Shown: positions 33,632-46,526 of the stretch, one piece after another
How positions within the stretch are numbered: the stretch's first letter is position 1
How the letters are laid out: each line of letters begins with the position of its first letter
Assembly (NCBI GenBank): GCA_013368315.1
Contig: JAACJM010000201.1
Coordinates: 62,001 to 126,000, forward strand
Source of the DNA: Tetrapyrgos nigripes
Taxonomy: Eukaryota; Basidiomycota; Agaricomycetes; Agaricales; Campanellaceae
Direction of reading: 5' to 3'
Length of the DNA stretch: 64,000 bases
Translations under genes and position numbers: made by a program
The notes under the pieces: model-generated
Seen by the model: the letters and a program-made list of their open reading frames with translations, nothing else
What the model was told of the DNA's origin: nothing
Database searches by the model: none

Positions 33632-36600
33632 GATAGAGTGTGTCGATGTGGATTCTGGTTGGTGTTGGAGAGTGAGGTATGTTGCTCCAGCGCCGTGGAG
33701 TACTGACCTCGATGTTATTGAGATAACGCTCCACTGTTTGTTCTGATCGGCAAGTTTGCCCACGTCGACTCCGACGCCCTGGAGCCTAGGCCGATGTCAA
33801 GCCCTTCTTCCTTTTCTTTGCTTTCTTGCTCCCTCCGCTATTTCGGTGGCTTCGGCAGTGTTGGAAAGTGATTCTTGGGTTGGTTGGGTGCTATTGTCGC
33901 CGTTTGGAACCTAGATTTCGTCTTCTACAATGCTAGGTGACAACGGTTATTCTACTTGAACACTTGTTGCTTGATTCCTGGATTCTGGTAGACGTTTCGA
34001 TGACTGTACTTTGTACGAGATGGACACAAGTCAACTGCAGTGCTTACCGAGACGCACCCGATATTGCGACCAATAGAGTTTTCGCAAAAACGTACGACAT
34101 AGAAGCTCTCCGTGGATACTGTACTTTCATTAGTATCTGTCCTACAGTTCGTCGGCATCGTCGCTGACTCTTCGGGAACCGTCTTTTCAGGCCTACAAAC
34201 GCGTCCCGACCTCCTCAGAACCGCCAACACTACCTTCAAACCAAAGACTCTGGAAATTCTCAGCAGGCTCTCCCCTAGTTCATCAGGTCTTTGCTGTACT
34301 AGCTAGAAGGCTGACGGTTCACTCTACGAGAACATCAATTTCACTCGCTGCTGTCTGCAAACAAACTACGGCTGACGAAGGACGTCGTCGGGAGCAAGTA
34401 CCAAACTTGGTTCTCCCGGAAAAGGTCCAGACCTTCTGGACGTTGTCTAGGCACATGTTCTTATCATCTGGGCCTTTTTTTCTCTCTAATGGCCATATGA
34501 AATGTACCGACGTCCTCTTCAAGCATCTTTGACACTCTGTCACAGATATCTAGCCTTCGTTTCTCCCGGCGGCTTCAGCTACATGCCACAAAGGCGAGTC
34601 CACCGAACGCAACACTCTACCAAGCTCGGATGTCGGATATCGGGGTGATGATGGAAAATGGATCATGAGATTCACTGTGATGCCGCAGCCTATCTGAAAA
34701 CAGTGAGTCCTCAACTCACAAGTTCAACAAAGTCGCTGATTTGATTTACGTGTACTAGGTACCGTACATTTTTGTCTCAAAATAACACGCTGCCACTGCT
34801 TATGCTTTATTATCTTGGGAGTGCTACACGTACTCGATATTCAGCCGAATCTTGTCTCTGATTTACCTGTATTTTTATTTAGTTGGAGCTGCAAACGCCC
34901 ATTTCGGGAACATCTCGAATCTCAGTCAGGAATTTTTTTCTCTTGGATCTTCAACAAAGCTAGGCCCTGGTTCCTGGATCCCGAATCGATATTATGTGTC
35001 TCATCAAAGTCCCAAGCCCCAAACTTAGCTTACCTACCCTTTCTGGCTTCTGTAACCGCGTTCACCGTTCATTATGTACAGGTGTCTCCAGTAGGCTCGG
35101 AAAGGGATCCCGCCACACTTGTGCGCGCTACCAGAGTTGCTTGCTGGTGATACCGAATGAAGATAAAGACATAGTGAGCACGGAGCTTGTAAAAGATTGA
35201 ATTCTGTCTTTTACACTGACTGTTCTTTATTCTCTGAAACACGAGATCTAGGTTTATTGTTGTCAGGGATCCCGTCTCCCTCAATCCACAAGGTACATAG
35301 TAATGGAGTTCTCGGCGGTTATACTTACTTTGAAACCTTCAAGTTTACATAAATTACACAAAAAATCGGACGGAGATTGGATATTCCTGCGTGAGCCGGA
35401 CTGTGGACAATGTCAATCGGGAGGCCCGGGTTTTGCAGACCGAGCTCACCACCATGCCAAGTTTGTCAAGACCCTGGACGAGGCGGGACGCCATGCGGAG
35501 TGCCTTCTCCAAATAGACTCCAAGTTCCAGCGTTAGCTCAAGTCGACGCTGCGCGCAAAACTCCCTTGTCTAGTCCGGCGGGATCGCACAACGTACAAAG
35601 TACAAACAGCATGTATAGGACCTGCCGACGAGAGCGTATGTAGTCGATATTACATTGACCGAGCTGACTGTTGTAAAAATTGCCCGATGCGATACTGATA
35701 ATTGACGGCCATTCCTGTAGGATCGGGAATTCGGGAACAAACAACTGAGTCGGTTCTACTGCAAGACGCAATGACTGCTCAACTACAGGCTGCAGCTGTG
35801 CCATTGATACCAGTAAGGTTACCGCGAACAGTGGATTCCAGTGATCTACCAGACCTATACAATTCCGGTGAATCGGACGAGAAAATTACAACGCGCCAGC
35901 TGTACCGTTACTCGTGGGTTTGACCACAGAGCAGCTTGACGGAAGACGTATACTGCCCCACAGCAGTGAGAAATAATAATAAGATGGAGAGGATATACGG
36001 TTGTACAAATGTACCACGCAGTACTGCTTCAGCCTCCGCCGACGAAAAAGGAAAAATCAGAGCAGAGGTGTCACGAATTGGATCCAGCTGTTGACCGATA
36101 GATAGATTACACCACTCGTCGCATATGGAGAGCTGGTCCTGCGTTTGCCGTTGAACCAAATTCATACTCAGGCTGGCAGTACATGTACAATCCAATACTG
36201 ATGTATATGTTTTCCGGAGAGATCGCAAGTAAAACTAGTTGCATAGGTCGAACTTTTGGCGCCTATACAGTGCCGACGCAAAAAGTAGTACGAGTGACTT
36301 ACGGTTGAACATGGACGCAGATCATAATGTGGAAACACTGCAATGTTTTCGGTGGCGCCAGTCGTCAAAGCATTTTTTGATGTAATCCAGAAGGGTTGAA
36401 GTTTCGGAAGTGCCACAATTTTTGACGCTGTCTGACCGCATGATGATGGGGTCGATAGGTAGGCGCCTGAGATGTCATGAATCGTCCGAGTAGTCATTGA
36501 CATTGTCGACCCATTTTCATGCCAATCTGCGACGGCATGTAATTATGGTACCGGTGGTACCACTGAGTCCCGGGATTCCCCAAGTTCTATGTGCGCCGCC

Positions 36601-39600
36601 GTACAGATCGGTCAACCTGCAGCTACTACACCTCTCTGAATGAATCCGGAACCTTATTTTGGACCTTCGGATTGAGCAGCATTCCTTGTCTTTCGGTGAT
36701 ATGCTACACACATCGTCTTGCTGAACCAAATTTAAACATCGTATAGCTGGCCAGAGACCAGCTGTGCGACCGTGACTCCCGTGCGTTTGCGGCTGTATTT
36801 GGAGTATTCGTGTGATTTAATCCCAATTCTAGAAGGAGACACACTGCGAGGGGAGTTCAGACGTATCGCATGGATATCGTTCTTCGATGACACGGTGTTG
36901 TGGCTACAACATCGCAAAGGGGGGGAAAAAGGAAAATCGTGTAGAACCGTCCCCTTAGGCTGTGACCATTGCGTGTACTGATACAGCAGTAGGGTCACAC
37001 CCTGAGCTTGGCAGAATGAAATGCAATAATCTCTTCATTCCCCGGTGAAGTGCTTAGAACAACAATTATTTCAAGATATTTCAAGATTATGACCGCGAGT
37101 GACACTTGGGCGCCTGACGGAACATGGACGGGGCAATGATCCTCGCACTTGAACGGTCCTATCAGTTGCGTCGATATTATTCCAGATTGAGTTGCGATTA
37201 CCTGTCCACATGCAGACGTCCGGCTTCGTTTAGAATTTGATAGGTGGCAGAGTGACAGTGGGCTTCAAGGGACATCAGGGAAAGTCGCAACGAGCAAATG
37301 ATAGGCCAGAGCTCTCGCGACGCAATAGAAAGATATCTTCGTACAGCCTCCAGCTCACTGGGCAAGCTGCAGTCGACAAAAATTCCAATGTCGTTTTATA
37401 AGTTGCTGGCTGTTGCTTGCAATTCAACCTCTGGCTTCTACAACCGAAAGTTGACCGAAAGACGTAATCACCATGATTATCACTTCTCATCGGTCTACAA
37501 TGCTATCGGCAAAACGGGGTCCTTTCTTCTCAGTTAGGAACCACGCAGATATGATGTGGGCGCCAAAGAAAACTATCAGAACCAGTGCCAAGTTATGTGA
37601 GCAAATGAGTTCGTCTTCTCATCGACATGAATGTTGATGATGGACGAATCAAAATCAGATCGATACAGTGGTATCCAGTATTTTCAACCCAAAGATCCGA
37701 CTACACAGCAGAGCGCCAGCCTAAGCCCCAGTGGCAATCACCCGTCATACACTCGTATTGGCCAGTACGATGCTGTCTCGCTCTTTTTGATTGAGGAAAA
37801 GCTCTTCGGCGCTTCTGGAATGGAAAAGTCACCCTGGAGCAGAGTACGAGGGCATCAATCCATACTAGGCTTTTAGCAGTAATACTAGTATCATCGCGCA
37901 TTGAAAACCAGTTGCGGCCTCAGGTATTTACTTGTGTTCTGAGAAATTTGTATACAATTTCGGTCAAAGGCATCCTATCGAGGTTTCTCTGGGTGTAGCA
38001 AAAGGGAGAATGATGCAGCAGACAGCCAGACTGGTTCGGAATGAACAATTCCCATAACACGTGACTGGGACAAACGCTTGTCGTCGAGCAACGAGCTCAG
38101 CTTCGAGGCGAGTTTCGACCCTCAGCTGCAAACTCTCAGCACTCTCTTTCCTTGGATTTTCCAGGTAATTTGCCCTCAAATGCTAATGTACATCATATGT
38201 GGCTCGTTCCAATGTTGGAGACTAGTATTAACGGCACTTCTAGTACATATGCCAAAACTGCGCCAGCTGCAGCCCGCGCATCGGGCCTTTCAAGTGATCA
38301 GAGTTTGTTTTTCTGGTGTCAAGGTCGTTAGGCTATGCTTTTCAGTGAACTTATTTCGTCTAATCGCTTTGCATGTCGTGGTTTGTATCACCTCGTATGG
38401 ATTCATGCGATTAAGTCCATAGTCAATTCTGCCTGACTGACAGCTTTTGCATATGGCCCAGCTTCAGCACATCAAATGGCAGCATTTCTCATTCTCCAAC
38501 CGTATGTTGGCCTCAAGATCTGGAAGACTGCAATTCGGATTTTCTCACCAGAGTCATCCTGGTAGGCGCCGTGGTCACTTTGGACTTCCACCTGAATAGT
38601 ATGTGTAATGTCACTGCTCGATTGAAAGGACTGATTGTAATCAATCACCGCTTGTTTTCAGGTGAGACTGGGTTTCTGACCGACTTCGCAGGCTGCCTAA
38701 GGGCAAACGTAAGTGGCTACTAGTATATAATCCGGACGACTCATCTGGCGCTAATAACAGGGGTATGTTTTTTCCTTACCAGCCAACGGGATCAGTGTCA
38801 CCGATGGCCAGTAGCGGCTACTGTCTTTGTACAGTCTGGTCTAGACACCAGACAAAGTGCTGGAATCCTGTCTGACTCATTTACGCAGCCAAACATTCCG
38901 GTGATGCTTTACTTGCATGTCGACTACTTGAGTCTCGTCAAGGCGCTCCTATAAACGCGGGATGATTCTTGGGTGATCATTTGAATCCCAGGCCACTGTA
39001 GGAGAAGCTGACACCTATTCTGAGCACATGGAACTGGCGGTGCGACGATGGACAGACGGGAGATTCTCCTCATCAGAGGTTGGCATTTTAATTTTGTATA
39101 ATTTCCATCATATTTTCAATTGCAGGTTTAGGGTCCATTTCTGCATTTTCGAGGCGCTCCGAGGACTTTATTGTACGAATCTTTCTATGTTCCCGGACCT
39201 TGGAACGAGTAAGTCCTGGTTCAACAATCTAAAGTACCAGGGCCGAATTCCCGAGACAGGACTTGATGATGGTTGCTTACTCGATACAAATCAAGGGCAA
39301 CATTTGTTTCGTCTCGAGTTCGGAATGGTACTGTTCTGTTTTATCAGGGTACCGTCATTTTAAAGAACTTTTCTGTAGCAATTGGCACAGTCACTGCGTT
39401 AAAGTGACATTGGAATGCGAGTCATTTACTACCCGGCGTGGAATGGATGTGGCCATTCTTAAATTTTAGCGCTTTGAAACGAATGGAGGATTCGCCTCAT
39501 GGCTTTTCTCTTTCCATTGATGAATACAGCATTGTAGCCTCTTAGGTCGACAATCCCGTACGTTGGAGTTCTCATAACCCTTATCGTTGTCCTTCTTTGA

Positions 39601-39956
39601 ATCTGTAAATCATATGATATGAAGTGGTCTGACCTCTGCAGGATCTCGAAGACAGCTATCATTGGAATTTACTCTTCGGACATAGTGCTCTACATCACCG
39701 GATCCGCAAGCTTGCGCTGAATGCACAATCGGGAAAGCTTAACAGACTCTGTTTAATTATTGGAATCTACCTCCATCCATCCTCTTCTCCATTTCCTGTT
39801 GGCAATCAAAGATTCTATGCGCGGGGGCACCTCAGTGCTGTTGACCCGACTGATTGAGAGACCGCGGTCCGGTATGTTAGTAGGGAGTTCCGTCCATTTC
39901 CCTGCTTTTATCACAGCTGGATCGAATCATTTGGATTCTGGTGCGGGAACGCGCAG
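33632..39956. other. Long gene-poor region
   Basis: About 6.3 kb in which I find no gene I can support. All frames are short (mostly under 115 residues), in shifting phases and without recognisable motifs or convincing splice chains. The first few hundred bases are the promoter side of the dioxygenase gene. The texture suggests decayed coding or transposon sequence, possibly mutated beyond recognition. Confidence 0.5.
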
Positions 39957-39962
39957 TATAAA
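39957..39962 (+). promoter_or_regulatory. TATA box upstream of six-cysteine gene 1
   Basis: TATAAA in the context GCAGTATAAAGG, about 205 bp before the ATG at 40162. A GT...AG pair between (donor near 40016, acceptor near 40080) could be a 5' untranslated intron. Confidence 0.45.
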
Positions 39963-40161
39963 GGTCGATTATCTTTCCACTCACTTCAGTCATCCGTTTC
40001 TCAGTCTCAGCATAGGTATTTACTACCTGTTTACCCCTTGATCTTCTGCTCTAGTATGCTAATCACTGCCCACATTCTAGGACATCGAAGTGCAGAGCAA
40101 GATCGTCAGCTCATTCTTCTACTCAATCTACTCACGTTTCGCATTCTCTCGTAGAAGGGAT

Positions 40162-40371
40162 ATGTGCACCCTAACGATCCACTACTATATGTGCGGCAGG
40201 ACAATCCAACCGCAGGTCGCTTATTGCGCAATGGGGGCCCCCCGATCGGGACCCCAACAAAGAGGAAGGACATGTCCCACGCCTTCCACTGTGTACCAGC
40301 CATTGCACCAATGGTGCGGGCCCCAGTGTTCTGGAATGCCAGGCCATGTTCAGCAACCTTCACATTGGTAG
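40162..40371 (+). CDS. Small six-cysteine protein, family member 1
   Basis: 69 residues, no intron within this frame. Cysteines at 2, 11, 22, 38, 52 and 56. It shares with two other genes (43273-43500, 44885-45100) the pattern M-C, YY-x-C-G, a mid Cys, a second mid Cys, then QWC-x3-C-S and a Gly-rich tail with PGH. The ATG was chosen because all three align from Met-Cys. No signal peptide is visible, so if this start is right the protein is intracellular and the cysteines may bind zinc; an upstream exon cannot be excluded. I do not recognise the family. A TATA box lies upstream. Confidence 0.6.
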   Translation: MCTLTIHYYMCGRTIQPQVAYCAMGAPRSGPQQRGRTCPTPSTVYQPLHQWCGPQCSGMPGHVQQPSHW

Positions 40372-41011
40372 TAATTATCCTCGATGGGCCCGATTTCACT
40401 ACCTTTCCACACACTCTCAAAATACTGTCTTGTCTACCCGGACATTACTCGAGACTGCCGCCATTGTATTTATAGCGCTGTGACATAGATGGGATCTAGT
40501 ATGGACAACAGTGTAGCATTTTACTTACCAGTACATATCTCTGAATAACTTGCTCTACTCCTTCTTTTAAGTACTATTTAATGCGTAGAACTATACATAA
40601 AATTTCTAGGGAATCTGCACTCGACAGTTACCTTCAGATGATCTCACATAGACACCCCATTAATGATGTACTATCCAACCTCTACCCGCCGGCCGGTGGA
40701 CTTTTGCGGAACGATAGATCTGAGATGATCTGTCCTTGAGACCAGCGATTTCAATCTGCATGGGTCCAAAGCTCGAATCTGCATACTGGTCAGGCAGGCT
40801 ATACGGGTACGGGCTGTGAAAAAGGTTTCCAAAAGATTAAGCGCTGACATCTGCGACTCTAAATCTTTCCTGCGAAATTTTTTTGCAACTCGGGACATTG
40901 AATAGTCCTACTAAAATATATCTCAGTGACATCAAGAAGGACACTTCCAGATCCATCATCAAATGGAGGCTATGTGCAACATTCGTTGCAGGCCACTATT
41001 ACTTTGTTCTT
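40372..41011. other. Intergenic region
   Basis: 640 bp between six-cysteine gene 1 and the 3' end of the LINE remnant. No supported gene. Confidence 0.4.
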
Positions 41012-42054
41012 GAGAGAGAGAGAAATTTATTACACGGCACGATCCACGAGTTGAACGCCGGTTTACAGGAGGCACACGCTTATTAGCGTTCCCAGGACCG
41101 TAGGGCAGGTAAGAGACGAGCTGGCGGCTTCTACATCTGTCGTAGATCCCGTCCCACCCTACGACCACCTTTGACTTATATGTACAGGTGTAACTACGCT
41201 ACGGGCTACTAACGATTGGCACGGGGGACGATCGGTCTACAATAATCGGGGTGAACATATAATTTAGATTGTTCAAATACTTTCAGGACTTCGAAAATAT
41301 TTTTCCCAGTGAGTGAGTATGAGACTTTACTGGATACCATCACAGCAAGTAGGGAAGTAGCGTCGGCAAGATTGTCATAAGCTCGGGCAGTGGGCTCATA
41401 CCTGAAGAATGACCTCAGGTAGTTTTCTCTGAGTTCTGTTAGAGGAGCATGAACACATTGCAGAAGTGCGTGTTCCGGCGTTTCGGCATCATTGATACAG
41501 AAGCGGCAAAGGCGGTGATATCCTGGCACTGCAAGCCTATGGGGATCCGTCCAGCGCAGACGCTCTATAGCAAGAGGGTGATCTCCCGCCAACACTCTGG
41601 TAAATGCCTTGCGATGCCAGGCATTCTTGATGTCGACCAAGTACTGGCGCATGCATCGCGTACGATACTTGTAGTTGATACCCTCATTGTCAGGCTCCTG
41701 CCGCAGTGGTATTAGGTATGTCTTGGGGAATGGATGCTCAGCAGTAGTTGTACTTGATTCCTCAAGTTTAACTTCAACCCATGTACTGACTGCCTTGTTT
41801 ATGCCATCGATGAATTCAGTTAGTACATCAACATTACTGAGACTGTCAATATCTATTGTGAGCCCACTTGCATTGACGATGTCTACCACAGGCCAGTCTG
41901 CCATGAACAAATTTTCAACGCCATTACTGACAAAAATTTTGTTGCGGAACAAATCGATGGTGAGGCTAGAGCGATAGAAGTCAAATGATGATTGTAGTGC
42001 AATACACGAAGGCCGAAGGCCTTTGAAGACATGGGGAAAGTCGATATCTGGCAT
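41012..42054 (-). mobile_element. 5'-truncated non-LTR retrotransposon (LINE), C-terminal part
   Basis: The minus-strand frame 42054-41209 (281 residues) ends with a zinc-binding segment CRFCINDAETPEHALLQC (C-x2-C-x8-H-x4-C), as found after the RNase H region in fungal LINE polyproteins. Before it are YRTRCMRQYLVDIKNAWHRK and LRWTDPHRLAVPGYHRLC. About 180 nt past the stop, the minus strand has AATAAA (41031-41026) followed by a CT dinucleotide run (41011-41022), consistent with a LINE 3' end. The reverse transcriptase part is missing and a stop lies just upstream of 42054, so the copy is dead. Confidence 0.7.
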
Positions 42055-43064
42055 TGTCAGTGGTCACAAATTGTCTACAAAGCTTTCCGAACCGGCATGG
42101 CACGTGATGCATGATGCATTGATGGTTGAGTCAAGTCTATTTCCCGTCCGACTCACTCGAGTTGTCAACTTAATCCGAAGCTTGAGCGATTCCCTGCGAC
42201 TCCATCTGGTTAACTTCCGTAATCCAGACTTGTAATTTCTCCTTCGAGAGTACTCGCTGCAATCCTTGCCAGATTGTGCTCTAGAATCAATTCCAAGTCA
42301 TCAGAACTCACCGGGCGCTTGCCATAACAGGCTGACAGCAATGGGGTAGCCAAGCAGAGTCGTATGTCCTAGGTCCTGCCCCTCACTTTCTTCCGGCATT
42401 GCCACTGTGAGTCATTTTACTTATCAGTAGAATCTGTATGCAAAAACATAGATTTTGCCCAAAACTCCCCATCCTACTATGATTTCGAGTCAGAAGTCTC
42501 TTGACCGGAACATCATCTATCTTATCTCGATGGAACTTACTCCTCGGTCTTCAATAGCATCACATCTGTGTGGAGCTATACTTAGGTTCCACGAGTTTTT
42601 GCAAGATGCTCCGGACCACTGACGGTTACACTGCTGCAACTTGTTCTTGAATATTCTCATTCATACGTGTGTATGAGCCAAGCGCACTGAGAACGTTCAA
42701 AGGGGAAAATGTTTGTGAGTGTAGGCTTTACGTGGATATCTTTTCCTGTTGAAAATGCAACAGCTCTATTGCTATAAAACATCCTTGCCTCGGTCAGTAT
42801 TTTCAACGGCTAGCTCGAGATTTGCCATTTCTGCATGGATAAGCGGCTTTCTCGCCAAATTTGGGAAGCATTCGCTTTGTAATCATGTAGACCGGAGGCG
42901 GAGAAGAAGCAAAGCCATACCAATCAAGGTGGATGCTCGTTTTCACCTATTCTGGCGATTGTATCATAGCTGTGAACCAACTGCTGCTTGAACCGGTCAT
43001 GACGTCCGTTTGTTGAGAAAGCAGCTGGTATAAAGCTGTCGATATAACAGCAAAGGTTTAGAAG
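42055..43064. other. Intergenic region
   Basis: About 1 kb without supported genes, ending at the promoter of six-cysteine gene 2. A first TATAAA occurs at 43029-43034. Confidence 0.4.
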
Positions 43065-43072
43065 TATATAAG
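43065..43072 (+). promoter_or_regulatory. TATA box upstream of six-cysteine gene 2
   Basis: TATATAAG about 200 bp before the ATG at 43273, nearly the same distance as for gene 1. A GTAGGC...CACAG pair (about 43167-43240) may be a 5' intron. Confidence 0.45.
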
Positions 43073-43272
43073 CACACCTCCTCGATTTTTATGTCTATCA
43101 ACAACACCCACCGTACGATTGCTTACGGATACTACCCGGTGACTCATAGTTCGAATCATCTTCAGGTAGGCCGAAATCTTGAGAATCCTCTTGCATTTAT
43201 ACTAATACCAAGTTGTATCCCATTTTTGTCTCCCACAGTCCCCTCCATCGACGAGCAGTGCTTTTTCATTGC

Positions 43273-43500
43273 ATGTGTAACTATCGTATGTCTTACTATC
43301 TTTGTGGTGTATCATCCGGCCACCCACCTCAACTTCTGGAACGTTGCCGTCACGCTAGTCATCGTATGGGTTCGCACCAACTATACAGCGGTCGCCCTTG
43401 CCCCAACCGAACTCCCATACCCATGACGATAAATCAATGGTGTGCTAGTCCATGGTGTTCTCAGATACGAGGCTCACCAGGATATGCCACACATCGGTGA
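43273..43500 (+). CDS. Small six-cysteine protein, family member 2
   Basis: 75 residues. Cysteines at 2, 11, 25, 43, 57 and 62, with MSYYLCGV and INQWCASPWCS. The first two cysteines keep exactly the spacing of members 1 and 3; the middle loops differ in length and there is one extra residue in the last C-x-C pair. Several His residues in the loops could also help bind metal. Start chosen from the family alignment; the frame stays open upstream for about 60 nt. Confidence 0.6.
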   Translation: MCNYRMSYYLCGVSSGHPPQLLERCRHASHRMGSHQLYSGRPCPNRTPIPMTINQWCASPWCSQIRGSPGYATHR

Positions 43501-44884
43501 CACGAGAACAATTATCTTGACCCTACGACGAACCCACACACACCCATGACCATTTCATAGCATACAGTCGGACTTTCCATTGACAATTACTTGGCATCAT
43601 TCTTCATCTTATATCTTGACTCTCAAACAGGACTTGTATCATTGTAGATTATAGTATATCGATTTATTCGCACTTATTTGTCACTAGCATACCGTTACTG
43701 TCGAAGGATTAAGTAGTTTAAAGACGACTTGTATCTTTTTGTATCTCTTTGTATCTCTGTGGAATTCATTCAAGTGCAGTTTTTCCATTAGCCCGAGTGT
43801 GCCCAATTGATTGTTACTATTTATAACCAACAGAGAATATCTGTGTCCGATTCGCCTTTCCCCCCGTTTTTCAAGTTGTTTTCAAGCGTGAGCGGTTGAA
43901 TCAAGTTCTCCCGAAGAACTTATCAAGGTTGCATATGATGGACTTAGTGTATAGAATGCCAAAACAATTCCATGCAACCTGGGCCCAGCCTTATACTCAA
44001 AAACTGACCAGTCAGCATCTATTGCCTTTTCTTGATGTGGAGAACGGCCAGACGCCACCAGAGCAGTGTGGCAACACCGGAAGTTGCCGAACTCAACTCC
44101 CGTTTCATCCTTCAAAAAGTAGAAGAAGGGTTAAACTCTGACTACATTCAATTTCATGGAAGATCTTCCCTACATAGGCTCACTTACACAGGAAAGAGCA
44201 AGGTCCGAGGTCCCGTTTCAAAAGGAATTAGGCGAAGTTTCAACAGCCCTATCTTACTGCTTTGAGGAGAGAGAACAGCACAACTACTTTTACCGAAATT
44301 ACCCGGCCAAAAGTACCATTGCGACTAGAACAGTATTCGGATCCACACAAGCCACCTTCAAGTTCATCCATAGTTCCGGACCCCTCTGAACAGCAAGTCC
44401 ATTAGTGTATGCTATACCGGGTGAGGATCAACTTTGCCTTGTTCTTCCTCCGGTAAATTGCGGTAAACTGTATTTGTGGGCGACGGGGCGTACGACTGTG
44501 CAGTGTCCTCCTTTTGGGCATTTAGCTGAAGGTTCATGCCCATATGCCGAGAAACCAATTGATGAATGCTGTGGGCTCATAACAACTGCTTTGACGTTTC
44601 TTAACCAGAAGTTCTTAAAAACCTGTTGGCAATCAGGAAGGATCCAACATTCGTCTTCCCTACCGGACTGCATACCCAGTACTAGTACGCCTTACTGACT
44701 AGCTTGACCTCCTGGAGCCATTTACTCACTGCGAACCGTCAAGGCTAGATTCATTGCACAATATTGATCTGTCCATTTGCTCCTCAGGTTGGACCACCAG
44801 TCATCATCTATCGGTGCCGTTATAATCATCTTGCTCCCATGGAACGACATTGGTCTGACTATTCACTTACTGTCCAGGAACATC
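43501..44884. other. Intergenic region
   Basis: 1.4 kb between six-cysteine genes 2 and 3. A frame at 44405-44698 is Cys-containing but does not share the family pattern. Nothing else supported. Confidence 0.4.
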
Positions 44885-45100
44885 ATGTGTCAGTATACTG
44901 CTCAGTACTATCTCTGTGGTGTACAACTTCGACCCAGGCTCGCCAGTGGTGCTTGCCCGTACGCTCGTATCGTTGGTCCGGCTCAAAAACGTCGAGTTAT
45001 CTGTTCTCAAGATCAAGTTAATCTCGTGCCCCTTCAGCAATGGTGCTCGCCCAGATGCTCTATGATACAAGGTCTACCCGGACATCCTACCCATGAATGA
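44885..45100 (+). CDS. Small six-cysteine protein, family member 3
   Basis: 71 residues. Cysteines at 2, 11, 24, 40, 54 and 58, with AQYYLCGV and PLQQWCSPRCS, then GLPGHPTHE before the stop. Closest to member 2 in the first 13 residues and to member 1 in the last C-x3-C pair. No TATA box seen in the usual place. Start from the family alignment. Confidence 0.58.
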   Translation: MCQYTAQYYLCGVQLRPRLASGACPYARIVGPAQKRRVICSQDQVNLVPLQQWCSPRCSMIQGLPGHPTHE

Positions 45101-46526
45101 TTGGACAACGACAACGACATCTGACGGACTTTGCATACCCTTACAGTATAGTTTGGACAGTTTTGCTTTAATGTTGGACATTTGTATTTTTTCTTTGAGA
45201 GTGAGAGATCGAAGGATGGACGATTACCAGGACAATATTGTATTACTTACACCTTCGTTTCACTTCCGGATAAGACTAGATGCATGGACTTTTGCGGCAT
45301 GGACATAGAATTGCGATTGTTCACCTTGTTCCCTTTTTGTAAACCCTCCAGCTTTGACATATACTTAGGCACACGAGTATTATGCCAAATGCTCCCGCAT
45401 ATCTATCAGTGCCACCTACTCTTCAGGGATCAGCGCTCACTGAGATAAAATGCATGTTTGCAGCTTCTATTCTTCACGACTAGTCTTTACGGTGCTATAG
45501 ACAACGCGGTCCGCTAACCAGGCTACTATTGCGCGAGTCGACTGAGAGGCCAACGCAATTCGAGAAAGGGTGAAAACATGATAAATTGCAATGGAGATCT
45601 GCAATACGAAAATCGTCAATTCTCTGATGTGGCTACTTTTTTATAGTAGGAAAAATGAACTTACCCAGATAGCGGTAACTTGTAGAATGCATGTTGAAGA
45701 TTCAGCATGCCATTTGGGACAGCGTCTACAGTTTACTATCAGTGGAACCACCCGAGCCACTATAGGGCCAAGTTTTGTCTGTCTATGTTGAAATGCAATG
45801 CTGTCACCATGATGGGGGATAAACGTTAACCGTTTACCTCTTCAGTCCTGAACGCGCGAGGACCGAATTGACACACAGCCAGGGAGCACTGAGTGGATCA
45901 TCGTATTCCCCACTAGTCAACCAGAAATCTTCTCCGACCGCTTCTGGCAGCGGACTCATCGGAATACAGAGAGAGTAGCATCGCCAGAGTAACTAAATCG
46001 AGTGCTCAGACGAGAGATCCTAGTTTTTGAACGCGCAAGCAGGTGATGGCACCGCCAATCTGTGTCTGCCTAGACCGGAAAAACGGCCGAGCACTTTCAG
46101 AGATCAGAGGAGCTTGATGAAGAGCCACGACGTAGCGATCAGATGCCCTGCTGGATCAAACACAGGATGCTTTATCTCCATGATCCTCCCCGTCCAGAGC
46201 TATGGCCAGCTGCATGTAGACAAATCAAGATGCCAGAAAAGTGCTTTCGTCAGTCAAAAGCTTTCCTTCAAATAATTATGCCGTAACCAAACCGTAACCA
46301 TGCCGAGCTTCATTCACCAATAATTGGAAGAGAAGACTGAGAGCAGCAGCTGAGATAGAAGAGCAGCAGGCAGCTAGTAAGAGAATGCTTGTTGAAGTGG
46401 GAGCAAGTCATGTCCCAGGCCAATGAAAACGCGAGTCTCAGAGTCAGTCGCGTCAAAATGTTGGGTTCCGACCATCATCCTCTAGTCCTATCATAACTCT
46501 AAACACTGTCCTGAATCCGGGCCACT
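45101..46526. other. Intergenic region
   Basis: 1.4 kb with only short frames; no recognisable gene. The last part is the promoter side of the gene at 46527. Confidence 0.45.

Noticed and set aside
39760..40041. Frame upstream of six-cysteine gene 1 as its first exon
   Set aside because: It spans the TATA box and does not join in frame to the conserved Met-Cys start.
41449..41977. Plus-strand frames opposite the LINE remnant
   Set aside because: Antisense shadows of the LINE coding frame, which has a clear zinc-binding motif on the minus strand.
44405..44698. Cys-containing frame as a fourth six-cysteine family member
   Set aside because: Lacks YY-x-C-G and QWC motifs; cysteine spacing does not match.
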